From Psoroptes ovis (lineage: Eukaryota > Arthropoda > Arachnida > Sarcoptiformes > Psoroptidae), in assembly GCA_002943765.1 (NCBI GenBank), contig PQWQ01000010.1, positions 1,242,501 to 1,306,500 of the forward strand: a stretch of 64,000 nt of DNA, written 5' to 3'. Below, one piece after another: positions 36,443 through 46,577 of this stretch. Position numbers and translations under genes: made by a program. A model generated the notes under the pieces. The model had not been told where the DNA came from. It made no database searches and saw nothing but the letters and a program-made list of their open reading frames with translations. Position 1 is the stretch's first letter; the number at the start of each line of letters is the position of its first letter.

Positions 36443-39400
36443 TTTATTTTAAATGTGCCATTAATAATAGAATTGTTAAAGCGTTTCTTGATACAGGAGC
36501 TGAGATTACCTGTATCTCGAATGACTTGCTCAATAAATTAAAATTACAAATTCTCGACAATTCAATCATCACTGTTAGACAACTTGATAACACCACTACA
36601 TCACTAGGTCGCGTGCGTATTAATTTAACTATCGGCAAGATTCACCAACTGGTGGAAGCTCATGTAATCAGAAATTTAAATACTGATCTACTACTGGGTC
36701 TTGATACCAGCCAGTTGTTTCGCCTTAATTTAAATCTTAGTAACAATTTACTGACCCAAGATGGTATTCCAATAAACACAGCACCAAATCAATTTCATCA
36801 AAATGTTAATTTTCATCGAACAAATAGTGCTAAAATACAACGAAGACAGAATAATGTGACTTATCAACAAACAAACAACGTAAATGTGCAACAAAAACAT
36901 AAAATTGTGAATTCTCTGAACAGTCAAAACAATAATATCAAAGTACAAATAAGTGAAACATTAAATGAACAACAACGAAAGCTACTCATGAAATTGATTG
37001 ACAAACATAGTAAAGTTTTTTCACAATCAAAAAATGACGTAGGCTGCATCGAATTTGAACAACATCAGATACATCTCAAATCGAATATTCCAATCTACAT
37101 ACGACCATACAGAACATCACCGAAGGAACGAGCATTTATTGATCAAACAATCAAAGAGTTATTAGACAACGGTTTCATAAGACCATCGACATCACCATAT
37201 TCCTTCCCAATTACGTTAGCTGAAAAGAAAGGTGAAGGTAAAACCAGGATGTGTGTCGATTATCGTAAATTGAATGACATCACAGAAACTGACCATCAAC
37301 CGATACCGCGAATCGACGATATCTTAGACAAAATGTGTAACCAGCGGTATTTTACCAAATTAGATATAAGCTCGGGATACTGGCACATTCCGATGGCACC
37401 ACAAGATATGCCCAAAACTGCTTTTTCAACGCACAACGGTCATTACGAGTGGACTAAAATGCCCTTCGGTCTTAAAAATGCACCGGCAACATTCCAGCGT
37501 GTTATCCGTCAAATCATCATGAAATACGATTTAAAAAATGTGGAAAATTATTTCGATGACGTGATAATATTCAATAAAACATTCCAAGAACATCTTGAGA
37601 ATATCGACAAAGTGCTAAATGCCTTTGAAAAAGAAAACGCTAAATTAAAACCATCTAAATGCGAATTCGCTCAAACGAAAATTGATTATTTGGGTCATCA
37701 GATATCATACAACACAGTTCGACCAAATAAAGATAACGTATCAGCGATAATTCAATTTCCAACACCTAAGGACGCAAAAGAAGTCCAACGATTCCTTGGT
37801 ATGGAGAACGTGTACCACAAATACATCCCAAACCATGCCATGTTACGAAAGCCGTTGACAGAACTTCTTAAGAAAGATCAACCATTTATCTGGTCAAATG
37901 AATGCGAACATGCTTTTAAAAAACTCAAGGAATTATTGTCATCATCACCAATATTAGCAATATTCAATCCAACACAACCATGTATCTTATATTGTGATGC
38001 TAGTCAACTAGGCATCGGAGCCGTATTGAAACAAAAACAATCGAACGGAGATGAACTACCGATATCATATTTCTCCAGAAAGTTATTCAAACATGAAGAA
38101 AATTATCCCATCACAGAGTTAGAGTGCCTTGCGATCGTAGAGGCTCTTAAGAAATGGCACTGCTACATCCATGGCCAAACAACAACAATTTACAGTGATC
38201 ATTCTGCCTTACAGTACATTAAAACTTGTAAACATTTGAACGGCAGACTATTTCGATGGTCACTGCGTCTATCAATGTATGATTTAGTTATCAAATATAA
38301 AGATGGTAAAGGCAATTATGAGGCGGATGCCTTATCGAGAGCTCCCCAAGTTAATCTTATTCAAAAACAGCGACTGATCGAAGAACAAGACAGAATGGAT
38401 GATAAAAACAAATACCAACTTATTGATGGTCTTCGAATGAGGGAGGGGAGAGGAATGTCCAAAATCGTAGTCCCTGCTAATCTGAGAAGAGAAATTTTGT
38501 CCGAAGCGCACACTAGATTTGGACATCCTGGCACGAAGAAGATGATTGAACTGATATCAACAACTTATTATTGGCCTCACATCATCAATGATATCGCAAA
38601 TTTTGTAAAACATTGTGAAGTTTGCCAAAAGAATAAGAAAACCAAGATCAAGAAGTTTGCTGTGTTAGAACAGTTACCACCAGCTGAACAACCGTTTGAA
38701 TTAGTATCAATAGACACGGCACTAGGGTTCGCAAAATATGGGTCGAAGAAAACGTTGTTGCATATTGTAACCGACCATTGCACCCGATACGTTTGGGTTT
38801 TCCCACATAAAAATACATCGAAAGAAGCCTACAAAGAAGTAATCAATCAAATGGTAAAAATAGGACCAATCAAGCAACTACTATCAGATCGAGCGGCAGC
38901 TTTTCTGTCGTCGGATTACAAACAATTTTTACGACGTCATGGAATAAAACGACTATTGACCAGTTCACAAAATCCCAAATGTAATGGACTTAATGAAAGA
39001 ACGAACCAAGAACTTACAAAAAGATTAATGTGCAAAATCAACGATCCTAATATCAAAAATAAAAATTGGGCGACGTTGATCAAAGACGTGGCGAACGAAT
39101 TCAATAACACTCCTCATGAGGTTACGGGATTTGCACCCGCATTTTTGTTGTATGGCACGCTACCTTACGAACAGTTTAGAGAGAGGACAAATATAACCAT
39201 CGAAGAGGCGAGAAAACTAGCTCATGAACGCTCCCTCAAGTACCATGAGAAAAATAAAGTTTACTTTGATCTCAAACATCAGACGCCCAACTTCAAAGCA
39301 GGGGACAGAGTATTGGTCGAAACTGCCTGGCATCCTAACAACGGAAAACTAACGCCGGTAATGGAGGGCCCGTACAACATAATCAGGAGACTCTCGGATG

Positions 39401-39552
39401 TCAGATATGAGATCGATCGACCAAATAGACCGGCTGGAAGGAGAACTGAAATAATTAATTCCAATAAGTTAAGATTGTTCCATCCACCGGATGAATTCAG
39501 ATTGGAGGTGGGGATGTGTGACGACCGTACGTCGTCGATGAACGATCCCTAG
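36418..39552 (+). CDS. Retrotransposon Pol: protease, reverse transcriptase, RNase H, integrase (Ty3/Gypsy)
   Basis: Made as a Gag-Pol fusion through the -1 site; about 1,044 pol residues, about 1,424 in the fusion. The pol frame is open from at least 36313. Aspartic protease active site DTGA at 36490-36501. Reverse transcriptase with KLDISSGYWHIPM, PFGLKNAPATFQRV and the catalytic YFDD at 37549-37560. RNase H begins near YCDASQLGIGAVLKQ (first Asp at 37996-37998). Integrase has an HHCC finger at about 38506-38630 and catalytic Asp 38713-38715, Asp 38887-38889 and Glu 38995-38997; the last two are exactly 35 residues apart (DD35E). A GPY-type module (GPYNIIRRLSDVRYEI) follows; no chromodomain is seen. 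The frame stops 36 nt inside the 3' LTR. All key catalytic residues are present. Confidence 0.96.
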   Translation, partial: RVQRPSELIYFKCAINNRIVKAFLDTGAEITCISNDLLNKLKLQILDNSIITVRQLDNTTTSLGRVRINLTIGKIHQLVEAHVIRNLNTDLLLGLDTSQLFRLNLNLSNNLLTQDGIPINTAPNQFHQNVNFHRTNSAKIQRRQNNVTYQQTNNVNVQQKHKIVNSLNSQNNNIKVQISETLNEQQRKLLMKLIDKHSKVFSQSKNDVGCIEFEQHQIHLKSNIPIYIRPYRTSPKERAFIDQTIKELLDNGFIRPSTSPYSFPITLAEKKGEGKTRMCVDYRKLNDITETDHQPIPRIDDILDKMCNQRYFTKLDISSGYWHIPMAPQDMPKTAFSTHNGHYEWTKMPFGLKNAPATFQRVIRQIIMKYDLKNVENYFDDVIIFNKTFQEHLENIDKVLNAFEKENAKLKPSKCEFAQTKIDYLGHQISYNTVRPNKDNVSAIIQFPTPKDAKEVQRFLGMENVYHKYIPNHAMLRKPLTELLKKDQPFIWSNECEHAFKKLKELLSSSPILAIFNPTQPCILYCDASQLGIGAVLKQKQSNGDELPISYFSRKLFKHEENYPITELECLAIVEALKKWHCYIHGQTTTIYSDHSALQYIKTCKHLNGRLFRWSLRLSMYDLVIKYKDGKGNYEADALSRAPQVNLIQKQRLIEEQDRMDDKNKYQLIDGLRMREGRGMSKIVVPANLRREILSEAHTRFGHPGTKKMIELISTTYYWPHIINDIANFVKHCEVCQKNKKTKIKKFAVLEQLPPAEQPFELVSIDTALGFAKYGSKKTLLHIVTDHCTRYVWVFPHKNTSKEAYKEVINQMVKIGPIKQLLSDRAAAFLSSDYKQFLRRHGIKRLLTSSQNPKCNGLNERTNQELTKRLMCKINDPNIKNKNWATLIKDVANEFNNTPHEVTGFAPAFLLYGTLPYEQFRERTNITIEEARKLAHERSLKYHEKNKVYFDLKHQTPNFKAGDRVLVETAWHPNNGKLTPVMEGPYNIIRRLSDVRYEIDRPNRPAGRRTEIINSNKLRLFHPPDEFRLEVGMCDDRTSSMNDP
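39504..39514 (+). other. Polypurine tract of the retrotransposon
   Basis: GGAGGTGGGGA ends 2 bp before the 3' LTR, the expected place for the plus-strand primer. It overlaps the coding sequence of pol. Confidence 0.7.
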
Positions 39553-39721
39553 AAATGAGCGCAAAAAGAGAGCACACGTTTTGCAGGGCCTGTTTGGCGA
39601 TGGAAGAAAAGCGTGGCCTTTTTTGGTGCTCACTCACTCATTGGCTTTTGATTAGACACGTTGTTAAAATTTTGTTTAATTTTGTGACTTTGAAAAAAAT
39701 AAAATAAAATTAATCATCACA
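39517..39721 (+). repeat. 3' LTR (205 bp)
   Basis: Identical to the 5' LTR by eye. Carries AATAAA at 39698-39703 and an overlapping second signal just after. The pol stop codon lies within it. Confidence 0.97.
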
Positions 39722-40125
39722 TCCATACATTTAAACAAATTAAGCATTTCTTGTTTACGCTTTGTTGATGAACAGATGCGTTTCATTGCTTTACTCATAC
39801 CGAATAATAATACTGATAATGTACGTTGTGCATCTTTGGGCAAACACTGTTCTGAATATAGCCGCACACATGTTTCGGATTTTTTAAAAGTTTTGCACAC
39901 TGATTTATCAATATCATCCAATGTTTTTGGAGGATTTTTTTGGAAAACGGGATCAGTCAATGCTGCTAATGATATGGCACATTTGTCAACAGCTTTTCTA
40001 TCACATATTTTATCTTTTGGTATTGATGCTGCTGTTTTTGATGTCGTTGAAACTTTTGCACCAGATATCAAAAGCGATGAATTGATTATTAATAGAATCT
40101 TTAATAATAATCGAATATTTGACAT

Positions 40126-41038
40126 TTTTTTTGGATGTGAATATGAATTTAATTGTTAGAAATACAATCAAAAATCAATACAATTAACCGTATTAAAAAT
40201 CCAAGATGATGATTGATCGTGGATTGAATTTTGTGAATGAGAGAAAAAAATTTCAAAAGTTAAAATTAATCATACTATTTATATACTTCATAAAATTTGA
40301 AAAAAAAAGATTCAAGAAAAAAATTCATGGATTCAAACCTGAATTTTTCATGGAAATGATAATGAAAAATTATTCCTTTGCTCGATTCAAACAAACGACC
40401 ATCATCATGATTATCATTTGATTGATCTCATGGAAATTTTTGTTTTATTTCAATTTCATGAGAGTTTTCATTCTTAATGAAATTCTAGGAAAAAATTCAT
40501 TAAAATCAATATAAAAATAGTAATATCCAACTTTGAATTTTAAATTACAAACGTTTAAATTTCATTAATTCAATTATAATATTTCACGATTTGTGATTAC
40601 GAAACGTTTCGAACAAGGTTAAATCCTGTTAATGAATTCTCTATATTTGTTCATCGAAGAAAAACCATCGTTGATTATCATAGCTTTTGATTGAAATGAG
40701 ATTAGATAAATAGTAAAATCAAGAGATAATTTCAATTTAAATTTTGGCTAAAAAGCAGCTGATTCTGGTTATATTTACGTCATCCATATATGTGAGACTA
40801 TTATAACCAATCATCAATGAAAAAAAAAGAGTTTAGTTGACACGAATGTCGAAATGGTTTGTTTGTTGCTTACTAAATTTAATGCTGATGATGTTGCCCA
40901 TTTGTTGATGATTTGATCAAGATAATTGATTAATTAAGAATTCCTAAGAAAACAAAAATCCAAAATTTTCAATTCAAATAAATTAAATCAATTTTTTCAA
41001 TTGAAAAACAAGTCGATAAATTATTTTTTATCAAAATA
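40126..41038. promoter_or_regulatory. Shared divergent promoter region of array copy C and GLOD4
   Basis: About 0.9 kb separates two oppositely directed start codons. Elements kept between this copy and its duplicate at 33.5-34.3 kb include the 12-bp palindrome CGAAACGTTTCG (40600-40611), a CRE/ATF-like TTACGTCA (40775-40782) and a CCAAT box CCAATCA (40807-40813). The last two lie about 230-260 bp before the GLOD4 ATG. Function is inferred from position and motif. Confidence 0.55.
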
Positions 41039-42013
41039 ATGTCACGCAGAGCATTACATTATGTGCTGAAAATTGGTGATCGTAAAAAGAATGTCAATTT
41101 TTTTCGTAATTTACTTGAAATGAAGGTATTAATTTAAGAATTTTATACAGTTTTTTTTAATTAATAATTTTATTTCTAATCAAAAAAAAAGGTATTACGG
41201 CATGAAGAATTTCATGAAATGTGTCAAGCACAATGTAACGGGCCATACGATGGAAAATGGAGTAAAACAATGATCGGTTATGGTTCTGAAGATAAACATT
41301 TTGTACTTGAATTAACATATAATTATGGTGTTAGTAATTATAAATTAGGCAATGATTTAATATCGATACGTATTGAAAGTAAATCATTGTTTGATAAAAT
41401 TTCTAAACAAAATGAATATGTATTTATGCATAAAAATCCGGAATGTATTGTGCTAAATTCACCTGATGGTTACATGTTTGAAATTATGAATAATGATCAA
41501 GATGCTGATCATAAATATTCGATTACCAGAGTATCATTATCAACTGCAAATATTCAAAAATCACGTGATTATTGGCATGGTTTACTTGACATGAATATAC
41601 ATGAAGAAGAAAAAGATAAAAGTTTTGTTGCCTCATTCCGCGATAATGATGCTCGTTTAGAAATGATAACAACTCACGGTAATCAACCTGTTCGTCATGA
41701 AAAAGCTTATGGAAGGATTGCATTCGCTTGTCCTGAATCTGAGCTGCCTGAAATTCAAGAGAGAATGTTAGAAAATGGCCAAACAATTCTAACAAAATTA
41801 GTTAGCCTCGATACTCCCGGAAAAGCAACAGTACAAGTTGTTATACTGGCTGATCCAGATGGCCATGAAATTTGTTTTGTTGGTGAAGATGGCTTCGCAC
41901 AATTATCCCAAGTAGATCCTAAAGGCAATGATTTATTGGAAGAGGCAATGGCCTCGGATAAAAGTGATGAATGGTTTGCCAAACGTGGTATCGACAAAGA
42001 AAAACTCGAATGA
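41039..42013 (+). CDS. GLOD4: Glyoxalase domain-containing protein 4 (GLOD4)
   Basis: Two exons, 41039-41125 and 41192-42013, with a 66-bp intron give 302 residues, close to vertebrate GLOD4 (about 300). GLOD4 is a conserved vicinal-oxygen-chelate (VOC) fold protein found in cytosol and mitochondria; its substrate is not settled. The N-terminus MSRRALHYVLKIGDRKKN and the segment CNGPYDGKWSKTMIGYG, then ELTYNYGVSNYKLGND, are diagnostic. A second VOC half begins near SITRVSLSTANIQKSRDYW. The short first exon is needed for the true N-terminus; a start at the later ATG (41219) would lose 38 residues. Exon 1 and its promoter were copied to 34.3 kb. The gene converges on OXSM. Confidence 0.95.
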
Positions 42014-42052
42014 ATTTATATAATTTAAACAAGAAAAAATACGTATAAAATT

Positions 42053-43396
42053 TTATGAAATAAAATTTGAAATAATCAACGTAGCATTTGTACCACCAAA
42101 ACCGAATGAATTGGTCAATGCTATTCGTTGATCTGCATTCCATTGATGACATTCTTTTGCTGCTATTCTAATTTCTTCGTCAATTGGATTGTCTAAATTT
42201 AGTGTTGGAGGAATTTGTCCATGATAGCAGGCGAGCAATGTGAAAATTGCTTCAGCTGCACCTGCTGCTCCCAGTAAATGTCCAGTCGATCCTTTTGTTG
42301 ATGTTATTGTTAATGATTCGCTATGATCACCAAACAATCTTTTGATGGCCATCAATTCGATTTGATCACCAAGCGGTGTGGATGTTGCATGGCAATTTAT
42401 ATGACCAATGTTTTCAGCTTTTATTGCAGCGTTATTCAAAGCATTTTGCATAGAATTCTGAGCGCCATGTCCATCTTCACTTGGTGCTGTCACATGATGA
42501 GCATCTGCAGAAAGACCATAGCCCAGGATTTCACCATAAATTTTTGCATTTCTAGCTTTAGCATGTTCTAATTCTTCTAGCATGAGGACTGCGGCTGATT
42601 CGCCCATTACAAAACCGCAACGATCCTTATCGAAAGGTCGAGATGCTTGTTCTGGTTGATCATTGTATTTGGTACACAAAGCTCGAATACGACAAAAAGC
42701 TGCAATTGATAGTGGATGAATAGCCGATTCAACACCACCTGCAATCATGACATCAGCATGATTTAGTCGTATGAAATTGGCAGCATCACCAATTGCATGT
42801 GCTCCCGTAGTACATGCAGTGGTGACTGCATGGTTTGGTCCTTTAAATCCTAATTCCATACTGACATATCCGGCCGGCATATTTAATAAAATTTTCGTTA
42901 TGAAATGAGGACTAACACGATTATAACCATTTTGTCTGAGACGATCATCAGCTTCGATAACATCATCAAAATTTATCATACCAGAACCGATAGCAACACC
43001 ACAACGTAGTGCTTCATTATCATTACTGATTCCAGGCCATTTGGACATTTGGATTGCTTCACGAACAGCAATCAATGTATACAGACTGGAACGTGAATAT
43101 GTACGCAATTGATTTTTGGTAAATGTTTCATTCAAACAATCATCAATCGATGGTATGTATGCAGCAATTTTACATGGAATATCATCATTAATTGATTCAA
43201 TTTTTCGTATACCACATTGTTTAGCCAATAAATTTTGCCATGATTTTTCAACACCGATACCTAATGGTGATACTAAACCAATACCGGTGACGACTACACG
43301 ACGATTATGGGAAAATCTTCGAATAATTGAAATATTATTACGATTAAATCTGATACATTTTAATGCAAACATGATTTTATTATCATTTTCATTCAA
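42053..43396 (-). CDS. OXSM: Mitochondrial 3-oxoacyl-[acyl-carrier-protein] synthase (KAS II type)
   Basis: Single-exon frame of 447 residues. The enzyme condenses malonyl-ACP with a growing acyl-ACP in mitochondrial fatty acid synthesis, the route that feeds lipoic acid. A basic, Asn/Arg-rich N-terminus (about residues 1-30) fits a mitochondrial targeting peptide and is followed directly by the KAS start VVVTGIGLVSPLGIG. Active-site Cys195 in TTACTTGAHAIGDA, His336 in NCHATSTPLGD, and Lys368 and His373 in TKGSTGHLLGAAGA form the usual Cys-His-His set with the conserved Lys. GFGGTNATLII closes the fold. An alternative start at Met9 is possible. The stop is 39 bp from that of GLOD4 on the other strand. 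Confidence 0.96.
   Translation of the reverse strand: MNENDNKIMFALKCIRFNRNNISIIRRFSHNRRVVVTGIGLVSPLGIGVEKSWQNLLAKQCGIRKIESINDDIPCKIAAYIPSIDDCLNETFTKNQLRTYSRSSLYTLIAVREAIQMSKWPGISNDNEALRCGVAIGSGMINFDDVIEADDRLRQNGYNRVSPHFITKILLNMPAGYVSMELGFKGPNHAVTTACTTGAHAIGDAANFIRLNHADVMIAGGVESAIHPLSIAAFCRIRALCTKYNDQPEQASRPFDKDRCGFVMGESAAVLMLEELEHAKARNAKIYGEILGYGLSADAHHVTAPSEDGHGAQNSMQNALNNAAIKAENIGHINCHATSTPLGDQIELMAIKRLFGDHSESLTITSTKGSTGHLLGAAGAAEAIFTLLACYHGQIPPTLNLDNPIDEEIRIAAKECHQWNADQRIALTNSFGFGGTNATLIISNFIS
42059..42064 (+). terminator. Polyadenylation signal AATAAA for GLOD4
   Basis: First AATAAA after the GLOD4 stop, 45 nt downstream. It lies within the last codons of OXSM on the opposite strand. The nearest minus-strand AATAAA after OXSM (41932-41937) lies within GLOD4 coding sequence, so the two mRNAs probably overlap. 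Confidence 0.6.
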
Positions 43397-45297
43397 AATA
43401 AAATCAAAAAAAAAATCATGTTGAACAAATTGATTTAAGTGGCATCTTTGAGCGTTTTTTGTAAATTACAACCAAATCCTAAACCAAATTAAAAAATTTG
43501 ATTCAATTTCAAGATATTCTTCACCATCACCAACAACATAACATAACAACAACGCAAATTATCGGAAACTATGAATGTTTCCTTTGCAAAATAAAATCTT
43601 ATTCCTTGTCGTCTCTTATTCCTTAAAATCATATTTGAATGACAAACAAACAAAACGAAATAAAAAACAAGAATTGACCTTCATTCAAATCCCATCATCC
43701 AATCGAATATTCTTCTTCGTTATAACGATGATATTGTAATGTGAAATATGCGTTTATATTCTTTAGGTTTGTTTCTATTTTTATAAATTTTTTTCAAAAT
43801 TCAAATTTTCATATAAATTATTAATATTTTTTGCACAATGAACAATATGGAAAATTATTTTCATTATTTTTATAACAAATAATCATAATAATTCGTCTTT
43901 TTATTCGTCCAAATGTTATGGCATTGATCATCAGCCATAATCATGTTGATGATGATCATCATCAAACATCACATCAACATTTAACATTGTTCAAATGTTC
44001 AAAGAATAATAAGAATCAATTATTTTTTTTGAATATAAAAATTCCATCCATTGAATAAAGAGTTTCATGCCTTATTGTTATGATTTCCATGAAGATCAAC
44101 ACTAATAATAATAATATTTATCCCGAACGTAAAATTCTTGATTCATGTTTTCCATTTATAATCAAACACATATGAACACAAATTTCAAATTTTGATTATA
44201 CAAATTTAAACATTTTACATATTAATCACAAGTTAAAAAACAGAAGAATTTTAATGTAAAATTCTTTTCAAAATCAAGAATTCTTCAAACAATTTAATCC
44301 TATTTGATTAATATATTTAATCTTATCTTAATTATTTCAAAGATTCTTAAGTAAAAATTTTTAATTCTTTATTTTGAATTCTTTGATTATTATTTGATTT
44401 TAACCATAAATATGTTTAATGTTTGATATTAAGCCAAATAATAATAATGATTATGGAAAGAAACACGAAATTATTCTCGTATTTTTCCACATTCTAATGT
44501 GTGTTAGTGTGTGATATATTGAAATTTCAAATCAAAGAAATAAAAATTCCTCATTAATTAATGTAGCATAACGTGTGGTAAAGTAAGAAAACAATGGCCA
44601 ATAATTTTTTTTATATTATCAATGTTATTATTTTCATTTTTCTGATGTTTTTATATTAATGTTTCGCAAATTAATGAATTCATTTGTTGAATTGCATTGA
44701 ATTGAAAATGAAAAAATTCAATTTCTTCATTCATTCATCAAAATGAATATTTTCATAAGTTTGATAATTTGCCCAAGAATTTCTTCAAAGGTGACATTCA
44801 CTTGGAAAAAAAATCTGGAAATGAAAATAACAGAAATTAATTACTACAATGGTCAATGGTGAAGATTTTCATTTGAATAATGGCTAAAATTAGTCTAATT
44901 TAATCATCATTATCATTATTTTTGAAAAATGAACATGATTGTGTTCATTCTTTTAAAAAATATATTCAATAATCTATACATTGACATCATTGTATATGAT
45001 CATGTCAGTATTTAGTTTACTATGCTAACCAACTATTAACTATATCATCATCAATGTCTATTATTATCATAATAAATGAATAAATTCATTGAATATATAT
45101 TTAAATTAAATCTTAATGAATTCATTTATGTGTATGAGAATATAAATAGTTTTTTATCCTTGTTCGGTTATTCTGTATGGTGAATTTGTGTGTAATATTT
45201 TAATACACACATAATATCATCAAGCATTTCAAATATATCTGTGCATGAGAACATGATAGAAGTCAATTTTAAACAATCAAACTATGATAATTCGTCA

Positions 45298-45328
<31 letters not shown>
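45298..45328. repeat. (GAT)n microsatellite
   Basis: About ten uninterrupted GAT units. Confidence 0.95.
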
Positions 45329-46500
45329 GCATGGCAAAGATGTTCAATTCTATGCTATCGAATTTGCTGTACACACACACACAAACACACACTGAGAGAA
45401 TAAATATTCTTCATAATTTCACTGAAGAATATTTATTCAAAATATTCTGGCAACAAGTTAATTTTTTTAACTTTCATTCAAACATTCTTTGTTTGATTTC
45501 TTTCGTTTCGATTGATGGTGGTTTTGTATATGATTGAAATGAATGCGAATGAATGAATTTACTGATTCAAAGCAAAATCAGAATAGATGAAAATTATCCT
45601 AGAAGCATAGAGGTTACCGTAATGACATAGGTTTTTGTGTGTGTGTGTGTTTTGCAGTGATTTCGTCTTGAAATTTTTCTTTAATTTCTCTGTATATTAT
45701 TCTTGGCGACAAATCTTCCATAGATTCTTTATGATTTAGATTTTCACCAACAACAACAGCAGCAGCAATGAGAAAATTTGCTCAAATCCATCACACATTC
45801 ATTCATATTCATATTCAATATATGTTTAAAATCAGAATCGGCTGAATGATTGCTTCGGATTGAAAAAAAAAATTCATTTTATTCATTTCATTTGATTATT
45901 TCATTGTTAGACGATTAATTCAAATTATAATAATAATAATAATAACAATTAATACAACAAACACCAATTCTGCATACACACAAAGACACATTTACACATA
46001 AACAGAATTTGAATCTGATACAATTTGCAATTTTTTTTTATTTTGTTGTTTGTTAATTCTCAAATTACCATCTAAAATCAAAGACGATTGATCAACATTT
46101 AAAAACATTATTAATGTGTAAATTTTTAATTTTGAGTCAATTTTTTTACCAGTTTTCTCATTAAAAAAACATTATCATTGATTAGTGTCGATCGATATTT
46201 ATTTTGTGCAAATGTGTGTGTGTGCAACAAGTGAATCAATATACGAATCTTTATAAATAACTGAATCAAGAAAATCTTCAAAATCATTATACCTAGCTGA
46301 TGGTCATTTGTGTTCATCCATCTGGCGAAAAGGTAAATCTAATCATTCTTTTTATTTTTAATCAATTCAATTTGAGTAATTTTTATCATAAATTTCGATT
46401 GAACATAATTGAAAATTTTCGAAAATTTTCTTGGAAATAATTCACAATATTCTCGACATCATTCAACATTTTGAGAAAATAGTTTATTCTGTAATGATCG

Positions 46501-46577
46501 TATGACGTAAATTACGATTTCCAAAATGGTTTCTATTCTTAGAAAAATTTTTGATAAAAAAAAAAATTTACGTCATA
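46501..46577. other. 77-bp inverted repeat with CRE-like arms
   Basis: TATGACGTAAATT (46501-46513) and its exact reverse complement AATTTACGTCATA (46565-46577) flank 51 bp. Each arm contains a TGACGTAA bZIP-type site. It could be a MITE remnant, similar in size to the others here, or a paired regulatory site. Confidence 0.5.

Larger units (their letters stand above)
35062..39721 (+). mobile_element. Complete Ty3/Gypsy-type LTR retrotransposon with BEL/Pao-like gag
   Basis: The 4,660-bp element has two 205-bp LTRs identical by eye, both starting TGTGACG and ending ATCACA, and a target duplication TCCA (35058-35061 and 39722-39725). Gag and pol are intact and overlap in a -1 relation. Pol order is protease, reverse transcriptase, RNase H, integrase, the Ty3/Gypsy order. 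There is no env frame. It lies antisense within exon 1 of array copy C. Identical LTRs and undamaged frames mean a very recent insertion. Its codon use is visibly less AT-biased than neighbouring intergenic DNA. Confidence 0.97.
34629..40125 (-). pseudogene. Secreted cysteine-rich protein, array copy C, interrupted by an LTR retrotransposon
   Basis: Start codon at 40125-40123. The first exon runs to the insertion (40125-39722), resumes at 35057 and ends at 34953; the second exon is 34875-34629 after a 77-bp intron (GTAAGT donor). Dropping the element and one copy of the 4-bp target duplication gives 251 codons with no stop, and exon 1 is 509 nt, identical in length to that of copy A. The product would have a signal peptide (NIRLLLKILLIINSSLLISG), the CVRLYSEQCLPKDAQRTL region and CGDYTEDSDKC. 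As it stands the reading frame enters the 3' LTR after LFKCMD and ends soon after. The gene is broken only by the insertion, so an empty allele elsewhere would be functional. Confidence 0.9.
34500..41180. repeat. Tandem duplication unit, copy 2 (array gene C, its promoter, GLOD4 exon 1), split by a retrotransposon
   Basis: Without the insertion the unit is about 2.0 kb, the same size as copy 1. This is probably the original arrangement, because GLOD4 exon 1 here is intact and joined to its exon 2. Boundaries are approximate. Confidence 0.8.

Noticed and set aside
45241..45537. 98-codon frame with a poly-Asp run
   Set aside because: Driven by the GAT microsatellite and an ACACAC run; no domain, no splice context.
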